DNA of 64,000 nt from Blautia massiliensis (ex Durand et al. 2017) (GTDB lineage Bacteria; Bacillota; Clostridia; Lachnospirales; Lachnospiraceae): positions 338,501 to 402,500 of the forward strand of contig NZ_LN913006.1 of assembly GCF_001487165.1 (NCBI RefSeq), read 5' to 3'. The notes below the pieces were generated by a model. The model worked only from the letters and a program-made list of their open reading frames with translations. It was not told the DNA's origin and ran no database searches. Shown in pieces: positions 53,345 through 63,131 of this stretch. Each line of letters opens with the position of its first letter. Position 1 is the first letter of the stretch. The translations under genes and the position numbers were made by a program.

Positions 53345-53384
53345 CAAAAAAAATAGCTCCTACATCGCAAAGATGTAAGAGCTA
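53345..53384 (-). terminator. Terminator of tRNA-Tyr
   Basis: On the minus strand TAGCTC-t-TACATC pairs with GATGTA-g-GAGCTA around TTTGC, followed by T8, starting a few bases after the tRNA 3' end. Confidence 0.9.
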
Positions 53385-53391
53385 AATTCGC

Positions 53392-53473
53392 TGGATGGAG
53401 AAGGATTCGAACCTTCGAAGGCGGTGCCAACAGATTTACAGTCTGCCCCCTTTGGCCACTCGGGAATCCATCC
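53392..53473 (-). tRNA. tRNA-Tyr (anticodon GTA)
   Basis: An 82-base class II tRNA. The acceptor stem GGATGGA pairs with TCCATCC plus discriminator A. The anticodon stem-loop CAGACTGTAAATCTG gives GTA, the extra arm is GGC-ACC-GCC, and the T arm is GAAGG-TTCGAAT-CCTTC. The 3' CCA is not encoded (genomic bases are GCG), so the CCA-adding enzyme must supply it. Confidence 0.96.
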
Positions 53474-53561
53474 GTGAACAACAAATGTATTATATATAAC
53501 ATTTGATAAAATTGCAAGCTTTTTCTCAAAAAAAATAATAATTCCCACAGCATCAGCATTT

Positions 53562-53602
53562 TTGGTAAAATACTGGACTTACCAAAGGAAATCTGCTATT
53601 AT
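53562..53602 (+). promoter_or_regulatory. Promoter with inverted repeat before fba
   Basis: TGGACT (53574-53579) and TATTAT (53597-53602) are 17 bases apart. The -35 sits inside a perfect inverted repeat, TTGGTAA (53562-53568) with TTACCAA (53579-53585), which could be a regulator site. Confidence 0.55.
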
Positions 53603-53667
53603 GAGTACGGTTGGATATAAAGGACACGGTTTTTCCGTATCCTAATACAGGTTAGGAGGATTTTATC

Positions 53668-54531
53668 ATGTTAGTAAACGCAACAGAAATGCTGAAAAAA
53701 GCAAAAGCAGGCCATTATGCAGTTGGTCAGTTCAACATCAACAACCTTGAGTGGACAAAAGCTATCCTTCAGACAGCTCAGGAGCTCAACTCTCCTGTAA
53801 TCCTTGGTGTTTCCGAGGGTGCCGGTAAATACATGACAGGTTATAAGACTGTTGTAGGTATGGTTAACGGTATGATGGAAGAGCTGAACATCACTGTTCC
53901 GGTTGCTCTTCATCTTGACCACGGCAGCTATGATGGATGCCTGAAATGTGTTGAGGCTGGTTTCTCTTCCATTATGTTCGACGGATCTCATTATCCGATC
54001 GATGAGAACGTAGCTAAGACTAAAGAGCTGGTTAAGATCGTTGCTGAGCACAACATGTCTCTTGAGGCAGAGGTTGGTTCCATCGGTGGCGAGGAAGATG
54101 GTGTTGTTGGTATGGGCGAGTGCGCTGATCCTGAGGAGTGCAAGAGAGTTGCAGATCTCGGAATCAACTTCCTTGCAGCTGGTATCGGTAACATTCACGG
54201 AAAATATCCGGCTAACTGGCAGGGCTTAAGCTTTGAGACTCTGGATGCTATTCAGAAACTGACAGGAGATATGCCGCTTGTTCTTCACGGTGGTACAGGT
54301 ATCCCGGCAGACATGATCAAGAAAGCGATCAGCCTTGGCGTTTCCAAGATCAATGTAAATACAGAGTGCCAGCTTGCATTTGCTGAAGCTACACGTAAAT
54401 ACATTGAAGAGGGTAAAGATCAGCAGGGTAAAGGATATGACCCACGTAAGCTTCTTGCACCTGGAGCAGAAGCGATCAAAGCTACTGTTAAAGAGAAAAT
54501 GGAGCTTTTCGGATCTGTCAATAAAGCATGA
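53668..54531 (+). CDS. fba: Class II fructose-1,6-bisphosphate aldolase
   Basis: Zinc-dependent aldolase splitting fructose-1,6-bisphosphate in glycolysis. The 287-residue protein has ALHLDHGSYDGCLKCVEAGF with zinc-binding His, the acidic SLEAEVGSIGGEEDG, His in GIGNIHGKYP and LHGGTGIPADM. Tagatose- or ketose-bisphosphate variants look similar, but length and motifs fit the glycolytic enzyme of Firmicutes. AGGAGG precedes the ATG. Monocistronic, with its own promoter and terminator. Confidence 0.94.
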   Translation: MLVNATEMLKKAKAGHYAVGQFNINNLEWTKAILQTAQELNSPVILGVSEGAGKYMTGYKTVVGMVNGMMEELNITVPVALHLDHGSYDGCLKCVEAGFSSIMFDGSHYPIDENVAKTKELVKIVAEHNMSLEAEVGSIGGEEDGVVGMGECADPEECKRVADLGINFLAAGIGNIHGKYPANWQGLSFETLDAIQKLTGDMPLVLHGGTGIPADMIKKAISLGVSKINVNTECQLAFAEATRKYIEEGKDQQGKGYDPRKLLAPGAEAIKATVKEKMELFGSVNKA

Positions 54532-54551
54532 TGAATCGAAAATAATATATG

Positions 54552-54594
54552 AAAGAAGCCGGAATGGGAGTAAGCCTGTTCCGGCTTCTTTTTT
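54552..54594 (+). terminator. Terminator of fba
   Basis: AAAGAAGCCGGAA (54552-54564) pairs with TTCCGGCTTCTTT (from 54579), followed by T residues. Confidence 0.93.
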
Positions 54595-54617
54595 CATGAT
54601 AAAATATCAATATTTTT

Positions 54618-54661
54618 ACTATATAAAAAAATCAACATGTTTCTTGATTTTTTTATATAGT
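54618..54661. repeat. Perfect 18 bp AT-rich hairpin before the sugar ABC operon
   Basis: ACTATATAAAAAAATCAA (54618-54635) pairs perfectly with its complement at 54644-54661 over an 8-base loop. It sits ~150 bases upstream of the binding-protein start. With the fba terminator it occupies most of the 276-base gap; a TACAAT at about 54680 is the only -10 candidate. It could be an operator or a second terminator. Confidence 0.75.
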
Positions 54662-54807
54662 GAAAATGACCTCTTCGATTTACAATAATATCAAGTTAAT
54701 CGAGAAGCTGATTTGAAGCTTATCGGTCAGGAATATGCGAAATGGACGTTTTAAGCATATCCGCGAAACAAATTGAATATCATATAAGGTAAAGGAGAGG
54801 TACGATT

Positions 54808-56136
54808 ATGAGAATGAAAAAAGCAACAGCATTTGGTCTTGCAGCTTTGATGGCAGCTACTATGATCCCGGCAGTTCCGGCTATGGCAAAGGGGGATGAC
54901 AGTGAAGGCTCTGTTTATTATCTGAATTTTAAACCGGAGCAGGCAGATCAGTGGTCAGACCTGGCAAAGAAATACACCGATGAGACTGGTGTACCGGTTA
55001 CCGTTGTTACAGCTGCTTCCGGAACTTATGAGTCTACTCTGAAATCAGAGATGGCCAAGGATGAGGTTCCGACACTGTTCCAGGTTAACGGACCAGTTGG
55101 ACTTGCATCCTGGAAGGATTATTGCTATGACCTGAAAGACAGCGATGTTTATAAAAATGTGGAGAGTGACGATTTCGTACTGAAGGAGGACAGCGGTGCA
55201 GTTGACGGTATCGCCTATGTAATTGAAACATATGGAATTATTTACAACAAAGCGCTTCTTAAGAAATACTGTGAGATGGATGGCGCTGTGATCAAGTCTG
55301 CAGATGAGATCAACAATTTTGAGACATTAAAGAAGGTTGCAGATGATATCCAGGCTAAGAAAGATGACCTTGGAGTTGACGGTGCATTTACTTCCGCAGG
55401 CTTTGATTCTTCCAGTGACTGGCGCTTCAAGACACACCTTGCAAACCTTCCAATCTATTATGAGTACAAAGAAGACGGAATCACATCCACAGATGCGATC
55501 AAAGGGACCTATCTTGACAACTTCAAGAACCTGTTTGACCTTTATATCACAGATTCTACCTGTGAGCCAAGCCTTCTTTCCAGCAAGACTATCGATGATG
55601 CAAATGCTGAATTTGGTCTTGGAGAGGCTGTGTTCTATCAGAATGGAACCTGGGCTTATGATAACATCAAAGATAACGAAGTAGCAGACGAGGATATGGG
55701 AATGCTTCCAATCTATATTGGTGTAGATGGTGAAGAGGACCAGGGACTTTGCACAGGCAGTGAGAACTACTGGTGCGTAAACAAAAAAGCAGATGAGAAG
55801 GATATCCAGGCAACTCTTGATTTCCTCAGCTGGGTTATCACAAGTGATGAAGGAAGAGAATCTATAAGCCAGGAAATGGGATTTACAACACCATTCAAGA
55901 CCTTTGATGAGAATTATGAGTCTGCAAATCCGCTTGTAAAAGCAGCCGACGAATATGTAAAAGCTGGTAAAACTCCGGTTTCATGGAACTTTACAACCAT
56001 GCCTTCTGAAGAGTGGAAAAACCAGGTCGGCAGTGCAATGCTTGAGTATGCACAGGGTACCGGCGAGTGGGATGCTGTGAAAACTGCATTTGTTGACGGA
56101 TGGGCAAAAGAGTACAAAGCAGCAAATGAAGGCTGA
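54808..56136 (+). CDS. Carbohydrate ABC transporter substrate-binding protein
   Basis: A 442-residue extracellular binding protein of family 1 (maltose-binding-like). The signal peptide is RMKKATAFGLAALMAATMIP with an AMA cleavage site; there is no lipobox Cys. The body shows the family layout (TEVPTLFQV-like region TLFQVNGPVGLASWKDY, then ETYGIIYNKALLKKY). The sugar is unknown. Start ATG follows AAGGAGAGG. Together with two permeases it forms a CUT1-type importer that lacks its own ATPase, so a shared MsmK/MalK-type ATPase elsewhere must power it. Confidence 0.92.
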   Translation: MRMKKATAFGLAALMAATMIPAVPAMAKGDDSEGSVYYLNFKPEQADQWSDLAKKYTDETGVPVTVVTAASGTYESTLKSEMAKDEVPTLFQVNGPVGLASWKDYCYDLKDSDVYKNVESDDFVLKEDSGAVDGIAYVIETYGIIYNKALLKKYCEMDGAVIKSADEINNFETLKKVADDIQAKKDDLGVDGAFTSAGFDSSSDWRFKTHLANLPIYYEYKEDGITSTDAIKGTYLDNFKNLFDLYITDSTCEPSLLSSKTIDDANAEFGLGEAVFYQNGTWAYDNIKDNEVADEDMGMLPIYIGVDGEEDQGLCTGSENYWCVNKKADEKDIQATLDFLSWVITSDEGRESISQEMGFTTPFKTFDENYESANPLVKAADEYVKAGKTPVSWNFTTMPSEEWKNQVGSAMLEYAQGTGEWDAVKTAFVDGWAKEYKAANEG

Positions 56137-56254
56137 TAAGGTATAACTGAAACGTGATCACGAAGGGGTGGGCGGTTTCCGCCTGCCTCTTTTAATGAAG
56201 AGAGGATGTGTAAAGTAGGGAAGGATGCATCCTCAGGAGAAAGGAAGAGAAAAC

Positions 56255-57103
56255 ATGCAGAATAAGATGATGAAAAAGTATTTTCCGGTTTTTGTCCTGC
56301 CTACCCTGCTGGCATTTACCATTGGATTTATCGTTCCCTTTATCATGGGCGTATATCTTTCCTTCTGTAAATTTACCACAGTAACGGATGCAAAATTCGT
56401 GGGATTACAGAACTATGTGAAGATTTTTACTGAGGATGGAACCTTTGGACATGCATTATGGTACACCACCGCATTTACGGTTGTATCAGTAGTTCTGATC
56501 AATGTGATCGGTTTTGCAGTTGCGTTGCTTCTGACCAAGAAGATCAAAGGAACCAATATATTCCGTACTGTATTTTTTATGCCAAACCTGATCGGTGGAA
56601 TCATCCTTGGTTATGTATGGCAGCTTCTGTTAAACGGTCTGCTTCTTCAGATCAATAAAACACTTACATATTCTTCTGTTTACGGATTCTGGGGTCTTGT
56701 GATCCTGATGTGCTGGCAGCAGATCGGATATATGATGATCATTTACATTGCAGGTATCCAGAATATCCCGGGTGAACTGATCGAGGCTGCACAGATCGAT
56801 GGTGCGAACAAAGGACAGCTTCTGAAGCATGTGATCATTCCTATGGTCATGCCGTCCATCACCATCTGTACTTTCCTGACACTTACCAACTCCTTCAAGC
56901 TTTTTGACCAGAACCTTGCTCTTACAAATGGTGAGCCTTCCAATATGTCAGAAATGCTTGCACTGAATATTTACAATACCTTCTATGGACGTACCGGATG
57001 GGAAGGTGTAGGACAGGCGAAGGCCGTGATCTTCTTTATCCTGGTTGGAGCAATTGCCATGATCCAGAATCGTCTCACAAGAAGTAAGGAGGTACAGCAG
57101 TAA
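56255..57103 (+). CDS. Carbohydrate ABC transporter permease (MalF-type)
   Basis: A 282-residue permease with six membrane spans. The EAA loop is GELIEAAQIDGANKGQLLKH, followed by VIIPMVMPS, the ATPase contact site of CUT1 permeases. The ATG at 56255 has AGGAAGAG upstream and is preferred to 56225. Its stop overlaps the next gene's start by one base. Confidence 0.94.
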   Translation: MQNKMMKKYFPVFVLPTLLAFTIGFIVPFIMGVYLSFCKFTTVTDAKFVGLQNYVKIFTEDGTFGHALWYTTAFTVVSVVLINVIGFAVALLLTKKIKGTNIFRTVFFMPNLIGGIILGYVWQLLLNGLLLQINKTLTYSSVYGFWGLVILMCWQQIGYMMIIYIAGIQNIPGELIEAAQIDGANKGQLLKHVIIPMVMPSITICTFLTLTNSFKLFDQNLALTNGEPSNMSEMLALNIYNTFYGRTGWEGVGQAKAVIFFILVGAIAMIQNRLTRSKEVQQ

Positions 57104-57939
57104 TGAATAAAAAAGTAAAATTCAGCGGTCTGTGGACTGCGATCCTGAGTGTGGTATCTGTTGCTTATATTTTCCCGATCCTTCTGGTTTTGATTAATTC
57201 TTTTAAGAAAAAAGCATACATCAGCCGTTATCCCTTTGCAATCCCAACGGATAAAATGTTCGTAGGTCTGGAAAACTATGTAAATGGTCTAGCAAAAACC
57301 GGATTTTTCCAGGCATTTGGATGGACATTATTTATCACAGTATTTTCTGTTGCGGTAATTCTGCTCTGTACCTCCATGTGTGCCTGGTATATCAACCGTG
57401 TTACCAACACGCTGACAAAAACCATGTACATGCTGTGCCTGTTTTCCATGGTCGTACCATTCCAGATGGTAATGTTTACTCTTTCCAAGATTGCAAACAT
57501 CCTGAAACTGAATACTCCGTGGGGACTGATCATCATTTATCTTGGATATGGAGCAGGACTTGCGGTATTTATGTTCAGCGGTTTTGTAAAATCCATTCCG
57601 ATCGAGATCGAGGAAGCTGCCATGATCGATGGCTGTACCCCGATCCAGACATTTTTTAAAGTGGTTCTTCCGGTTATGAAACCGACCTGTGTAACTGTAG
57701 CGATCCTGGAAACCATGTGGATCTGGAATGATTATCTTCTTCCATATCTGGTACTTGATATCAAGAAATATAAAACCATTTCCATTGCCATCCAGTATCT
57801 GAAGGGCGGTTACGGAACCATTGATATGGGAGCGATGATGGGCGTTCTTGTTCTTTCCATCATTCCGATCATTGCCTTCTATCTTGCATGCCAGAAATAT
57901 ATCATTGAAGGTGTGGTTGCAGGAGCTGTTAAGGGCTGA
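57103..57939 (+). CDS. Carbohydrate ABC transporter permease (MalG-type)
   Basis: A 278-residue permease with six spans and the EAA loop IEIEEAAMIDGCTPIQTFFK. It pairs with the preceding MalF-type subunit to form the sugar channel. The TAATG overlap implies coupled translation. An 89-base gap with a GGCCTG/CAGGCC hairpin (57976-58009) separates it from the response regulator gene. Confidence 0.94.
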   Translation: MNKKVKFSGLWTAILSVVSVAYIFPILLVLINSFKKKAYISRYPFAIPTDKMFVGLENYVNGLAKTGFFQAFGWTLFITVFSVAVILLCTSMCAWYINRVTNTLTKTMYMLCLFSMVVPFQMVMFTLSKIANILKLNTPWGLIIIYLGYGAGLAVFMFSGFVKSIPIEIEEAAMIDGCTPIQTFFKVVLPVMKPTCVTVAILETMWIWNDYLLPYLVLDIKKYKTISIAIQYLKGGYGTIDMGAMMGVLVLSIIPIIAFYLACQKYIIEGVVAGAVKG

Positions 57940-58028
57940 CAAATTAGTTGAATAATGTTAAAATGAAAGAAAAACGGCCTGCTCTGCGTGCTTTTACGTG
58001 GATCAGGCCATATTTGGCGAGGTGAGGA

Positions 58029-59567
58029 ATGTACAGAGTTTTGGTGGTAGATGATGAAAAACTGGAACGTGACGGAATCCGCTTTCTTCTGTCTATGGAG
58101 GAGGGAGAGTGGGAGATTTATGAGGCGGCTAATGGCAAGCTGGCATTAAATGAGCTGAGAAAGCATCCGGTGGATCTGATGCTGACAGATATCAAAATGC
58201 CGCATATGGATGGTCTGGAGCTTTCAAAAAAAGCAAGAGAGGAATATCCGGATCTGGAAATTATCATTTTCAGCGGTTATGGAGATTTTGCTTTTGCTCA
58301 GGAGGCGATCCGCTATGGTGTGACGGATTATGTACTGAAACCGGTGGATCCGGACCGCTTTCATGACACCATACAGAAGATCCAGAAGGAGATCGCATCC
58401 CGGAAAAATAAAGAGCAGCAGTCCATAAAAGAAAAGAGCTTTCTTCAGCAGTATTTTCTGTTGGGCTACATTTATTCCGGAGATCAGGAGCGTCTGAAGG
58501 AAGCGGAAGGAATTGTGGATTTTTCTGTCTGGGAGCAGTGGCACTGTGCAATTCTTATTGAATCGGATGAAGCTTTTTTTGATTCTGCCAGTGATGAGGT
58601 TCCCCTTGAGATCCGGGAAGAGCTTCGCCGTTCTTTCTTCTATTTGAATCTTAATGGCCGTCAGTCTTTGCTTCTTTTTAAGGATGTGTACTGTGATTAT
58701 GTCCTTGTGGCAAAAAATGTCTATAATCTTCTGAAGCGCCTTCATCCTGTTCGCTTTCATCTGGCTGTAAGCCGGCGTTTTGACGGATATCAGGAACTGC
58801 CGGAAATCATGGAACAGCTGGAGCAGCAGATGGAAGAAAAATTTTATCATCCGGATATTCATGTCTACACCAGCGAGGAGGACGAGGAAAAAAATACCGG
58901 AGAAGAGGAGCAGGATTCCAGGCTTATGGAAAAAATCTCAGAAGATATTTCCAGAAAGGATGTGAAGCAGCTGTGGAGCCATTTCCGCAGCCTGGCATCC
59001 AAATATCAGTCCAATACCCAGTTTTCGGCCATGTATGTGAAATTTGTTTTTTCCAATGTGATAAGGGAGCTGTTTCAGGAGAATCGTTTTGCCGGAGAGC
59101 ACAGGCTGGATCTGGAGGTGGATCATCTGTATGGCTGTTCTACCATTCAGGAGATCATTGAGGTTACAGAAAAAAATATCCGCCAGTACGAGGAGTTCCT
59201 GGACCGTTCCATGAGCGAATCCAGAGATGAGGTGGCAGCAGTCAAAAATTATATTTACAATCACTATGCGGAAGATCTGAATCTGGAAACATTGGCAGAA
59301 AAAGTATATCTTTCTTCCGGCTATCTCAGCTTTATTTTCAAGAAGGAGACGGGGATGAACCTGAATCGTTTTATCCGTGTGTTCCGCATGGAAAAGGCCA
59401 AGGAGCTTCTACGAACTACCAACATGAAAGTAGCCATGGTCAGCGAGCAGGTAGGATTTGCCAATTCTTCGTATTTCTGCCGGAGCTTCCGGGAATATTA
59501 CGGAAGCAGCCCGGAGTCCTATCGGAAAGGAAACAATGAGGATGAAGAGTCTTCTGAAGAAGTATAA
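58029..59567 (+). CDS. YesN-type response regulator (receiver + AraC HTH)
   Basis: A 512-residue regulator. The receiver (1-120) has phospho-acceptor Asp in DLMLTDIKMPHMDGLEL and Lys in YVLKPVDP. The middle (~150-400) is a variable linker. The C-terminus (~405-505) has two AraC-type helix-turn-helix motifs (LETLAEKVYLSSGYLSFIFK and VAMVSEQVGFANSSYFCRSF). GAGGTGAGG precedes the ATG. It is likely to control the neighbouring sugar importer in response to the kinase encoded next. Confidence 0.94.
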   Translation: MYRVLVVDDEKLERDGIRFLLSMEEGEWEIYEAANGKLALNELRKHPVDLMLTDIKMPHMDGLELSKKAREEYPDLEIIIFSGYGDFAFAQEAIRYGVTDYVLKPVDPDRFHDTIQKIQKEIASRKNKEQQSIKEKSFLQQYFLLGYIYSGDQERLKEAEGIVDFSVWEQWHCAILIESDEAFFDSASDEVPLEIREELRRSFFYLNLNGRQSLLLFKDVYCDYVLVAKNVYNLLKRLHPVRFHLAVSRRFDGYQELPEIMEQLEQQMEEKFYHPDIHVYTSEEDEEKNTGEEEQDSRLMEKISEDISRKDVKQLWSHFRSLASKYQSNTQFSAMYVKFVFSNVIRELFQENRFAGEHRLDLEVDHLYGCSTIQEIIEVTEKNIRQYEEFLDRSMSESRDEVAAVKNYIYNHYAEDLNLETLAEKVYLSSGYLSFIFKKETGMNLNRFIRVFRMEKAKELLRTTNMKVAMVSEQVGFANSSYFCRSFREYYGSSPESYRKGNNEDEESSEEV

Positions 59568-61245
59568 TAATATGAAATACCGGTACAAGCTGACAAATCT
59601 TCTTGTGGTGGTATCCCTGGTGCCGATGACTGTGTTGGCACTGTATAGTCACAGTCGTATGAGTAGTCTTGTACGGAAAAATGAGATGGAGGATATGTAC
59701 TCCATTTTGGAGCAGACCAGAGAAAACATTGACGGGCAGATCGAAATTTATGCCAGCCTTTTGAATTATCTTACCTATTCTCCTGAAATCCAGGAGGTGA
59801 TCTTCAACAAAGATATGGATCGTTATACTGCATATGAACAGTATACGGAAGTTGTGGATCCGCTGTTGACGGTGCCGAAATCCTACCACGAAGCAATTCT
59901 GGGGATACATCTTTTTGCAGAAAGCATTCCCGTGCGCCATGAATATACCTTGGCTCCGCTTTCAGAGGTTGATGGGGAATGGTGGAGTGACAAATTAAAT
60001 AATACCGTGACGGTTCAGTGGATCGTGGACCGGGATAATCGTCAGATCGCGGCAGTCAGGGAAATATATGATGGTAAGATCAGGGAGGCTGTGCTCTGTA
60101 TTTTGTTGGATTACGGAAAAGTATTCCAGCCTCTGGCTAATATTATTGAACGGAATTCCGGAGGCTTTGTGGTGGATGATCAGCAAAATATCGTCTATCA
60201 TGGAGAAAATCTGGCGGCCAGTGATATTTCAGCACAGAAAGAAACCGCAAAAAAGCTGGATCGTCTGAGGGAAGAATATACCTATGTCAGCAGCAGCGGA
60301 CATGAAACAAGATGGACCTATTATTTTTACAAACCTCCGGCTGTGATCGAGAGCTCGGTTTCAAAAGTATTGATCAGTGAGATCCCACTGATCGGCTTCT
60401 GTGTTGTGATCATCATTGTGCTTGGAATGACGTTTTCTAAGCTGTTTACCAGAAAGATTGAGCAGCTTACCAGAAATATGGAACAGGTGAACCAGGGAAG
60501 CCGTGAAGTTACGGTTTACAGTGATTCTGGAGATGAGGTAGGACAGCTGGTGAGAAGCTTTCACCATATGATGGATGAAATTAATCGACTGATCGAAGAA
60601 GTGTATGAAAATAAGATCGCTCTGAAGGAATTTGAACTGAAAGCGTTGACTGCCCAGATCAATCCCCATTTTCTTTATAATTCTCTTTCTATTATAAACT
60701 GGATGGCGATTAAGAGCCGTCAGAAGGAGATCAGCCGTGTGACACTGGCATTATCTACATTTTACCGGACAGCGCTCAGTAAGGGAGCAGATATGGTGAC
60801 TGTGGAAACCTGTATTCGGAATATCGAAGCTTATCTGGAAATCCAGCTGATCATGCATGACAATGATTTTAAGGTGGAGTGGAATATCGATCCGTCTGTG
60901 CAGCAGGAGTTGGTTCCGAAGCTTGCCCTGCAGCCCATCGTTGAGAATGCTCTGGAGCATGGCCTGGATGTGAAGGAGGAAGGGGAAAAGCTTCTGAAAC
61001 TTTATTTCTTTGAAGAGAATGGAGATGTAGTGATCCGGGTTGAAGATAACGGAATAGGGATGGAGCAGGAGCAGGCAGAAAAGCTGCTCACATATCAGGC
61101 AAAAGGCTATGGCCTTAAAAATGTCAATGACCGTATGTGCATTTTATATGGAGAAAAATATGCCATCCGGATCCTGAGCAAGGTAGGTGAGGGGACAAGC
61201 GTTGATATGAGGATCCCGAAAGAGGTAAAAAAAGATGAGACTTAG
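59536..61245 (+). CDS. YesM-type sensor histidine kinase
   Basis: A 569-residue membrane kinase. One span near 23-40 and another near 300-322 enclose an extracellular sensor domain. HAMP (~325-375), His-kinase (LTAQINPHFLYNSLSIINWM, phospho-His in the NPHF motif) and ATPase domain (QPIVENALEHGLD, VEDNGIGM, GYGLKNVNDR) follow. The ATG at 59536 is preceded by GGAAAGG. It overlaps the regulator gene by 32 bases and the following binding protein by 11, so all three are co-translated. Confidence 0.93.
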   Translation: MRMKSLLKKYNNMKYRYKLTNLLVVVSLVPMTVLALYSHSRMSSLVRKNEMEDMYSILEQTRENIDGQIEIYASLLNYLTYSPEIQEVIFNKDMDRYTAYEQYTEVVDPLLTVPKSYHEAILGIHLFAESIPVRHEYTLAPLSEVDGEWWSDKLNNTVTVQWIVDRDNRQIAAVREIYDGKIREAVLCILLDYGKVFQPLANIIERNSGGFVVDDQQNIVYHGENLAASDISAQKETAKKLDRLREEYTYVSSSGHETRWTYYFYKPPAVIESSVSKVLISEIPLIGFCVVIIIVLGMTFSKLFTRKIEQLTRNMEQVNQGSREVTVYSDSGDEVGQLVRSFHHMMDEINRLIEEVYENKIALKEFELKALTAQINPHFLYNSLSIINWMAIKSRQKEISRVTLALSTFYRTALSKGADMVTVETCIRNIEAYLEIQLIMHDNDFKVEWNIDPSVQQELVPKLALQPIVENALEHGLDVKEEGEKLLKLYFFEENGDVVIRVEDNGIGMEQEQAEKLLTYQAKGYGLKNVNDRMCILYGEKYAIRILSKVGEGTSVDMRIPKEVKKDET

Positions 61246-62932
61246 TCTGGGAAAAACAGTGGTATTTCTGAGTACGATACTGAGCCTGGCACTTTTGACG
61301 GGGTGTTCTTTAGGAACTGCAGAAATGGAAAAAACAGATATAGATGTTCTGTCCGAAAAGAACAGTAAGAGCTGGGAACAGGCAGAAACCACGCCTCTGG
61401 GGAAATATCCGGAGCTTGTAACTTATACTCTGGGACAGATGAAAGGGGCTAATAATTCTAATCTTCCGGACGGGCAGAATTATGAGGACAATGCATATAC
61501 CCGGTATCTGAAAAAAACACTGAATATTCAGAATAAGAATGTTTTTATGGAGAGTGAGGAGCGGTATGACGAAGCCCTGAACATCCTGGTCAAAGATCGG
61601 AATCTTCCGGATATTTTTCTGGTGTCGGACAGGGAAACTCTGGAAGAACTGGTTGAAAATGATCTTATCGAGGATCTGACGGAAGTATACAAAAGCTGCG
61701 CTTCCGATAAAATAAAGGAAATGTATGAGAGCTATGGAGAGGAACTTTTGGCATCTGGGACTTTTGACGGAAAACTGTATGCACTTCCGGAGACTGCCAT
61801 TGATGATGGGGCGCAGCTTTTATGGCTGAGACGTGACTGGATGGAGCAGCTGGGACTGAAAGAACCGAAGACACTGGAAGAGGCTTTTTCAGTGATCCGT
61901 GCGTTTCAGGAAAACCGGATGGGCGCAGAGGATGGTGAAGATCCTGTGGGACTTGTCTGTGATCCGGGACTTGTGGGCACGGTCAGCACCAGCTATTCGG
62001 TGGACTCTGTGTTTGAAAAGTTCGGGGCATATCCGCAGCAGTGGATTGAAAATGCAGATGGAGAAATTGTCTATGGATCGCTGACGGAGGAGACAAAGGA
62101 GGCTCTGGGGTATCTCAGAGAGCTTTACAGGCAGGGAATACTTGATTCGGATTTTGCTTTACGTGCACAGAATAATATCCGTGATCTTGTGGTGAATGGA
62201 AAATGCGGAGCGTTTTTCGGGCTCTGGTGGACTCCGAATAATCCTCTTATGGATGAGTATCGGAAGAATAAAGAGGCAGACTGGGAACCGTATTATCTGA
62301 CTGCGGATGTAAAGCGGACTGTGGAGGTATACTCTACGTTTCGAGATAATAAATATGTAGTTGTGCGTAAAGGGTATGAGCATCCGGAGATTGCAATGAA
62401 GATTTTGAGTGTGTTGTTTGACCATTCCAGATATGAGGCAGAGGATGCGGATGAGATGAACACTTATTTTGCCTTGAATGTGGATCCTACGGCGCGTCCG
62501 CTAATGATCAATGTGGATTATAATGAGGCTACTTATATAGTGACAAAGCATATCCGTGAGGTTCTTTACAGTCCGGGCGATGAGAAGACCAGGGAGGATC
62601 TCAGTGCCATTGAGGCGTCTTATTTTGATGCGTGTAAGGAGTATCTTGAGGCGGAGGTGCCTTCGGTAGAGGCCTGGGCGGCGTATAAGTCCAGGATCTC
62701 GGCGGTGGGGCTTCTGGTGGATGCGAATTACCGTGCTCCGGAGAAGAAGTATCTGGGGGATGGTGACGGGGAGATTCCTCAGACTTTGCGTTTGCTGGAG
62801 AAGAACGCATTTATCCAGATCATTATGGGGAGGATGCCTGTGAGTTCTTTTGACTCTTTTGTGGAAGATTGGTATCGTAAGGGTGGAGACAGTCTTACGG
62901 AGCGGGTCCGGGAAGGGCTTGTGGACTCGTGA
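61235..62932 (+). CDS. Lipoprotein solute-binding protein coupled to the two-component system
   Basis: A 565-residue family 1 binding protein with a lipoprotein signal (LSLALLTGCSLG, Cys at ~24), so it is anchored outside the membrane. It is longer than the transport-type partner at 54808 and is not next to permeases. Its start lies within the kinase gene. It may present sugar to the kinase's extracellular domain as a co-sensor, or feed the importer; both are inference. Its stop codon lies within the first 48 bp repeat of the downstream element. Confidence 0.9.
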   Translation: MRLSLGKTVVFLSTILSLALLTGCSLGTAEMEKTDIDVLSEKNSKSWEQAETTPLGKYPELVTYTLGQMKGANNSNLPDGQNYEDNAYTRYLKKTLNIQNKNVFMESEERYDEALNILVKDRNLPDIFLVSDRETLEELVENDLIEDLTEVYKSCASDKIKEMYESYGEELLASGTFDGKLYALPETAIDDGAQLLWLRRDWMEQLGLKEPKTLEEAFSVIRAFQENRMGAEDGEDPVGLVCDPGLVGTVSTSYSVDSVFEKFGAYPQQWIENADGEIVYGSLTEETKEALGYLRELYRQGILDSDFALRAQNNIRDLVVNGKCGAFFGLWWTPNNPLMDEYRKNKEADWEPYYLTADVKRTVEVYSTFRDNKYVVVRKGYEHPEIAMKILSVLFDHSRYEAEDADEMNTYFALNVDPTARPLMINVDYNEATYIVTKHIREVLYSPGDEKTREDLSAIEASYFDACKEYLEAEVPSVEAWAAYKSRISAVGLLVDANYRAPEKKYLGDGDGEIPQTLRLLEKNAFIQIIMGRMPVSSFDSFVEDWYRKGGDSLTERVREGLVDS

Positions 62933-63131
62933 GGCGGATGTATAGAGGGACGCTAGAGGAAGGTGGCATCGCTCCGGGATGGATGTTGTTGGGATTTTGT
63001 GAGGCGGATGTATAGAGGGACGCCAGAGGAAGGTGGTATCGCTCCGGGAGTGGAGGCAGTCGGGGATGTTTTTGGGGTTTTGAGAGGTGGATGTATAGAG
63101 GGACGCCAGAGGAAGGTGGCATCGCTCCGGG
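62931..63131. repeat. Three 48 bp direct repeats
   Basis: Units at 62931-62978, 63001-63048 and 63084-63131 share GGATGTATAGAGGGACGC and AGAGGAAGGTGG. The first abuts the lipoprotein stop codon. The core CCAGAGGAAGGTGGCATCG of the third unit is the left arm of the adjoining palindrome, so units 1 and 2 could pair with the same right arm. Confidence 0.9.
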
